From: Paragonimus westermani
Taxonomy: Eukaryota > Platyhelminthes > Trematoda > Plagiorchiida > Troglotrematidae
Direction of reading: 5' to 3'
Assembly: GCA_008508345.1 (NCBI GenBank)
Contig: QNGE01000751.1
Span: forward strand, 1-64,000
Length of the DNA: 64,000 nt
Shown: in pieces, positions 59,124-64,000 of the stretch
Position numbering within the stretch: position 1 is the first letter of the stretch
Layout of the letters: every line of letters begins with the position of its first letter
Program-made: the position numbers and the translations under genes
The notes under the pieces: generated by a model
Database searches by the model: none
Seen by the model: the letters and a program-made list of their open reading frames with translations, nothing else
Told to the model about the DNA's origin: nothing

Positions 59124-62100
59124 CTGTAGAAAACGGCAAACGAATCTCTAACGAACAATCAATCCACAATACAAGAGAAGGGTTCCAAAGAAAACTTAAT
59201 TGCATGTATTAGTTTACCAAAAGGGGTTATCAGTTTTCAAAATGTGTATATGTACAGTTTGAATCCACCTAGATTAATTTCCAACTCCATCTGGGTATCA
59301 TTGCATGCAACATAACTTTGTACAATTTTGAGTTCTACTAACCTGAAGGCTTGTATTACTTACTAAGTTAAAAAAATTAGTAAATTTTTCAGTGAAACGG
59401 AAGCCTTAATCATGAACCATTCAGTTGCCTCTAATATAACCTAAAGTAACTTAAGTTTGAAGCATATGATTCAGATAACCGTCGATATCATGAGAAAAAG
59501 TTAATTTGGTAGATAGTAAATGTACGGTGACTGCATGTCTCCTCGTGGCTCGCTGGCTATTTCTCCCCGGTAACCCGCTTTGCGGAAGAGTTTCTTAACC
59601 CCGTCTGATCACTTTCAACTTTGTGATATCTTCCTAACCCAGAAACTATGCCTAGCTGGGAGGATTTATACATTTTTATGAATGGTAGGTTGACCGAACG
59701 GTGGTGTGCGACCAGAAAGACCCAAGTAAATTCAGATAAAAACAGAGTGCTTATCAGACAAGCTAAATGTCATGATTTAACACTGAAGTAATATAAGTGT
59801 ACTCTTAGCCAGAACATGATGCATGCATTACCAAACTAAAAGCCAGCTCTCGCGGAGGTTATAGTGACAAACATTGACAGCCCGTTATCAAACATGCTAT
59901 GGGAAGACGTCAACAATAGTCGGGTTTCAGGAATGCCACTATGTTGATGGCTGAAGAAACTTACTATGCGTAAATAGCCACGTCTCTGATTAGATTCGCT
60001 GAGCAGTGCTTCCTCGATAATACTGCAAGGGAGATCGTAGGGCACTGTGTGTACCGTTCACTCAGCTCGACTGCAGAAGTTCACTCGTGAACCAGTGTGA
60101 TATCAAGTCCGTCGGCAGCATCAAAGAACTGACCGTTTCTCTTACAGCGTCCATGGAACTTGTTTAATAGAACGGCTGGAATTTCAGGACAAAGACTGTT
60201 ACCCTTACTGCACTGTTCCATAGAATTCAGCTGGAGTCTGTAAGCAGTGAAAGTGGTGACGTACACTTCATCGAAAGCTTTATCATCCATATACTCGTTG
60301 GTGTTGAGTGTTGTGATTCCCTTCATCCACGAACGTCACCAATACGGGGTATGCACTGTTCTCATATCCATTGCATAACAAAGTTTTACTCCAGTGACTT
60401 CAATAGATACGAGCTTTTAGCGAGTAATGATAAACGTTCAATCAGTGATCTATAAGAAAACCTTAATGCAGTTTCCGGGACCCTATTATCCTGATGAGCT
60501 TCCGATTGGTGTTGTGACTACTGTGAGTGCTCCTGAACTGTTGAAAACAGCTGCTTGAAGCAATGATTTTCAAACCTTCACAGATGTGTATCTCGTTTTA
60601 TGGCACGTTCCCGGTCGGTTTCGACAACTGACCATCATGTCTTTCGTCGGCTTTGGGGAAGTTACATGAGCCGGGTCAGACGGGCTCGCGGAGAGCATTG
60701 GAAAAATGCGCCCTTTGTCTTTATTACCGGATATTATTGTTCGCTTCTTCTGTTCATCAAACCCAGCAGTCCTCACAACTTCAAAACTCTAATTCCATTG
60801 GCTTCGTTTGCGAAAGCACCCGTTCAGTGTTGTCACATTCCAACGAAGTGTAAAATGTACGAGTCAACATCTGATGTATAATAGCTACATCTTGCAGAGT
60901 TGGGGATGCACTCCGTCTCTAGGGCAGACAAGTGACGGATCACTGTACTTAGGTGAGTCTATTCAGAAAACCACCACATTGAGTCGTTTGCAATAAATTT
61001 TGGTCTCATTAGTGATTACTTTAATAAGGTGTATGAAGCTGATAGTGAACTATGAAAATGGAAAGCATAGTTAACGTCGTTTTTGGACAGACGAATTAAG
61101 AAACGAGATAAGAAATACACGAGGCGGATAGGGAAGAGTAGCTACACTACAGGAGAGAAAACCACGCAGTACAAGTGCCTAATGGTGTAACGTTGCCGGC
61201 TAACCGCGGAATAACTTGCGGACACCTCTAAACACTGGGCACACACATCTGGTTTTATACACCTAAATTTTGATAGTTGCTTAACTTTGACATGAAGCAC
61301 TCCTACCTCCGATTATTGAATAGCAACTAAAAACCTGACAGATTGAATCCCATTTAGATAGACATTGCAACCACGGTCTTTTGAAATTCATAAAAAGACA
61401 GATTTTACATTCGTTAAAGCTCCCAATTAATACATTTGCCTGCCACGGCCAGAACTCTAACTCCTATTCATTTTACAGCTGTATTATTAATTATAGTTGG
61501 CAAGCCACTATTTAGGACTCTGAGTTAGATGCTCAGACAATGCATGCAATACTTACATGCTTATACGGTCACCTTATTTGGTATAATAATTCAGTCGTGC
61601 TTATACGTGATCATTGGAGAAGTGGTCAGCCTGACCGACTCACAGCCTGAATCGAGATTAAACCTCCTGTCGGAACAAGCACGCACGCGACTGGCAAGCT
61701 TTGACAGGGGTGGGATTTGAGTTTCCTGCTTCGCAAGTTAGCTGAAGTGGACATCAGGTTGCGCGAGCTACAGTCTATTGTAGGTGATGCTCAGTTCAAT
61801 CCGATTCTTATTTCACTTTTTATAGACCACAAGAAGATTACGTTTTCTAGAACTCATACAGGTTATAACTCTAAGATAATAAAAACTAGGACTTAGTAAG
61901 TCTCTAAGTACTATATTTACCAAAATGTTTGCATAACTGAGTTACCTCTAGCTTCCGGAGAGTTCGATGATTCGCGTCCTTTCTTCTTAGTCGGATTCTT
62001 CTTGGACTTCAATGAATTAGGAGATAAATCATAGACTGTACATGTGCAACAAAACCTTCTTTTCTCATTCTGGTCTTTTCAACCAGAGACTAATAGAACA

Positions 62101-64000
62101 TTTTTATGGTTTTCAATTGTAAGCAGCCGAAAAATGTCACCACGTACAGATAATAACATGCATACAATGCCTGCATATGGAAAACAGACCTGTGAATTTC
62201 GAATATTGAACTTATACACTTTGTTGCTACGGGCTTTGTCGCCGCAAACTTGAATTATTTTTTGTGCGATGGGGAAATCATTATTTTCCTACATGTGTGT
62301 CTACGTTAATGAACGCAATTCAAGGTAGACTGATTCTATTTGAAAAACATCCAGTTCAGTTGTATATACTCCTTGTAGTAAACTTACCTGCATTTGAACC
62401 CAGTAAATAAAGACATAGTTAATGAAACAGTGGGTATTTATTCGGAAAAAAGTGGAGACACTAGCCGCATGTGTTAACCACTCTCGGTTTTGATATCAAA
62501 AGGACTCCACTAAATGAAGGGTATGGCAACTGTGTATGTTACATTCGGCTTTAAAGTCTTAAATTTAATCTGTTCACCTCAGGAATGTGATTAAATTTTA
62601 TGTTCTCCGTCACTGTTACCATCTAATTAACCCATATTGGGTAAAAGAAAGGTGTAACTAATCCAACAATGTATTTAAGAACATTTCCAAAGGGAGAATC
62701 TATCGATTGTTTTCCGGCAGATCTGACTCACGTGACATGCATTTTGGCAGGACATTTATTACACCAAACAATGCACATCAACGTTATCCACCGTTGGGCA
62801 AGCCGTACAAGTGATGGTGTAAGTATATGGCCACGATTGATGAAGATGCTGTTGCTTCTGTTGTATTGGCAAGCTTCAGTAATCGTAATCATTACCTATC
62901 TACTTGGAAGTACCACTCAACACATCAACGTATGGCAATCCTTGTTGCAAGCAGTTCCCCCTCAGCCCGTCTGGATAGTTTCCTTAAGGACGTTTCCCTA
63001 TGTGTTCTGTAGCCACTGCATTGCTGGCACCGAATAATCATGTTCCAGATTGAATAAATGCGGACGAACGATTTGAACTAACTGCCTCTAAAGTGATCGG
63101 TATTTACACGACATGAAGACACTCTTCTGCGACATTCCCGATGACACCGCTTTACAATAAATGACAGCATTTCAGGACAGTTATCGACAGCATAGTTAAA
63201 CCTAGACTGAAGACCGAATAATGAGGTGTAAATCAGCGTATTCATTCAGAAGTCTCTCACACAATCCATCCGTCCTGGTACACTATGTGAAAAGTGTAGA
63301 CGAGATTTGAATTTCATTCTGTTGCTCATCCCCAAAAAACAGAAGATTTACCTAATTCCGAAATTACTTTTTCCATCTCTAAGTTACTTAGAGGAAACTT
63401 TGTCCTTCAAAAAAACGTCAGATTTAGTAATCACAAAACTCTCCGATAATTTTAATAGTCTGAGTAACCTACTTTTCTGGGATTAAATCACCTCTAACAC
63501 AGGTCGTGTGCGCTGACAAACCCCGTGGACTTTGAACACCTAATCGTGCATACACGTTTGATAAAAATACTTTAAAGTAAGTAAATGACACATAACCACA
63601 ATGTCACAGACTGTTTGTTTTGTGAACTCATGCTAAGCAAAATTTCGAATGTGTTACCACATTGCTGAATGGATGTTAAATAGTTCGTTTTGTGGGTTCA
63701 TTGCTTTATACTAACTTTATACGTGCTTTTGAACAACAAATAGAAGGACTACTAGACGTGCGAAATTGAAATCTCACAGTAATAATTAGAACGTCACTGA
63801 GTATAATCTCCCTCCAGAATATGATTATTGTGTAATCGTGCCTAAACTTTGAGCTCCGTGTCAACCTGAAATGATCCTTATTTGCACCGTCTGTATTATC
63901 CTACACTCACCATCAAAGCTTCATAGGCCAGTTTGTATCTTTTTTCGGATTCTGTCATGTAAGCTAGAAGACGCCAATCTGGATACGGTTCCGAATATCT
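58960..64000 (-). CDS. Unidentified minus-strand gene, 3' end (partial)
   Basis: Exons at 63911-64000, 63352-63376 (candidate), 61946-62035 and 58960-59123 join in phase and end in TAA; the gene continues off the right edge. The product starts here with EPYPDWRLLAYMTESEKRYK (helical, charged), continues with a Lys-rich stretch KSKKNPTKKKGRESS, and ends in a Met/Gln-rich, probably helical segment (LMRMLLMQQFQQQSSMWQMA). That segment could be a coiled coil. I recognise no family. The exons at both ends and the 90-base exon have good donor or acceptor motifs; the 25-base exon is needed to reconcile phases and is the weakest link. An alternative is that another exon, not noticed, replaces it. No neighbour in the window indicates a function. 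Confidence 0.6.
59124..61945 (-). other. Intron of the unidentified minus-strand gene
   Basis: A 2.8 kb intron with GT..AG borders. Minus-strand frames at 59836-60045 and 60081-60326 are protein-like but have no domain I can name and no convincing splice sites. Confidence 0.55.
61946..62035 (-). CDS. Unidentified gene, Lys/Ser-rich exon
   Basis: The acceptor ends ACATGTACAG and the donor is AGAG|GTAACT. Ninety bases, phase 1 in and phase 1 out; the other two frames have stops. Encodes YDLSPNSLKSKKNPTKKKGR and a Ser-rich end, probably disordered. Confidence 0.62.
62036..63351 (-). other. Intron of the unidentified minus-strand gene
   Basis: About 1.3 kb if the microexon is real. It includes a good donor-like CAG|GTAAGT at about 62388 on the minus strand for which no phase-compatible exon was found. 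Overlapping plus-strand frames at 62669-63037 have no recognisable domain. Confidence 0.4.
63352..63376 (-). CDS. Candidate 25-nt microexon of the unidentified gene
   Basis: ATGGAAAAAGTAATTTCGGA.. between an acceptor-like TTAGAG and the donor TTAG|GTAAAT. It enters in phase 0 and leaves in phase 1, exactly what is needed between the exons on either side. It would encode MEKVISEL plus one base. The acceptor context is weak, so this could be chance. Confidence 0.3.
63377..63910 (-). other. Intron of the unidentified minus-strand gene
   Basis: About 0.5 kb of A/T-rich sequence after the GTGAGT donor at 63910. I recognise no repeat or RNA gene in it. Confidence 0.4.
63911..64000 (-). CDS. Unidentified gene, exon running off the right edge
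   Basis: Only one of the three frames is open over the whole 90 bases, ending at ATG|GTGAGT, a strong donor, in phase 0. The peptide includes PYPDWRLLAYMTESEKRYKL. Confidence 0.65.

Noticed and set aside
62669..63037. Plus-strand 122-codon frame with an overlapping 61-codon frame
   Set aside because: Possible acceptor and donor motifs occur, but two frames compete, no domain is seen and it lies in an intron of a minus-strand gene.
1..64000. CRISPR arrays, bacterial operons, rRNA genes
   Set aside because: No regularly spaced short repeats, no Shine-Dalgarno-led gene strings and no rRNA signature were seen.

Overview
The window looks like nuclear DNA of a flatworm, most probably a digenean trematode. 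Genes are split by GT..AG introns of 48 bp to about 4.9 kb, coding density is low, and the repeats are decayed LINEs, a Penelope-like fragment, a Ty3/gypsy remnant with a tRNA-Trp-type primer site and tRNA-like SINEs. There are no operons, ribosome-binding sites or long bacterial-type ORFs. The trematode assignment is an inference from gene structure and repeat mix, not from a species-specific marker.

Layout. (1) 1-0.4 kb: an unidentified minus-strand open frame. (2) 1.9-18.5 kb: the 3' ten exons of a plus-strand HIRA gene, the histone H3.3 chaperone subunit. The exons splice into one continuous frame of 695 codons plus a stop, and a poly(A) signal follows. The WD40 part and B domain are not found here and should lie to the left. 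Two large HIRA introns each hold a degenerate LINE on the opposite strand (about 2.4-4.4 kb and 10.2-12.8 kb). A GC-rich minisatellite and two copies of a dispersed repeat also sit in HIRA introns. (3) 18.5-44 kb: a gene-poor stretch with a Ty3/gypsy remnant near 20.2-20.9 kb and tRNA-like SINE copies near 25.5, 30.2 and 36.3 kb. (4) 44.2-47.6 kb: a nearly full-length but dead APE-type LINE on the minus strand, with endonuclease, reverse transcriptase and a C-terminal zinc finger. (5) 48.9-49.5 kb: the 3' end of a Penelope-like element with a decayed GIY-YIG domain. (6) 49.5-58.8 kb: nothing recognised. (7) 58.8-64 kb: the 3' end of an unidentified minus-strand gene. Three well-defined exons and one candidate 25-nt microexon join with matching phases; a poly(A) signal follows the stop.

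The only gene with a firm function is HIRA. No new multi-gene system could be supported. The most interesting points are the state of HIRA's trimer interface and its lineage-specific insertion, a 48-bp frame-neutral intron, the unidentified terminal gene with a possible microexon, and a tRNA-derived SINE family including a head-to-head pair.
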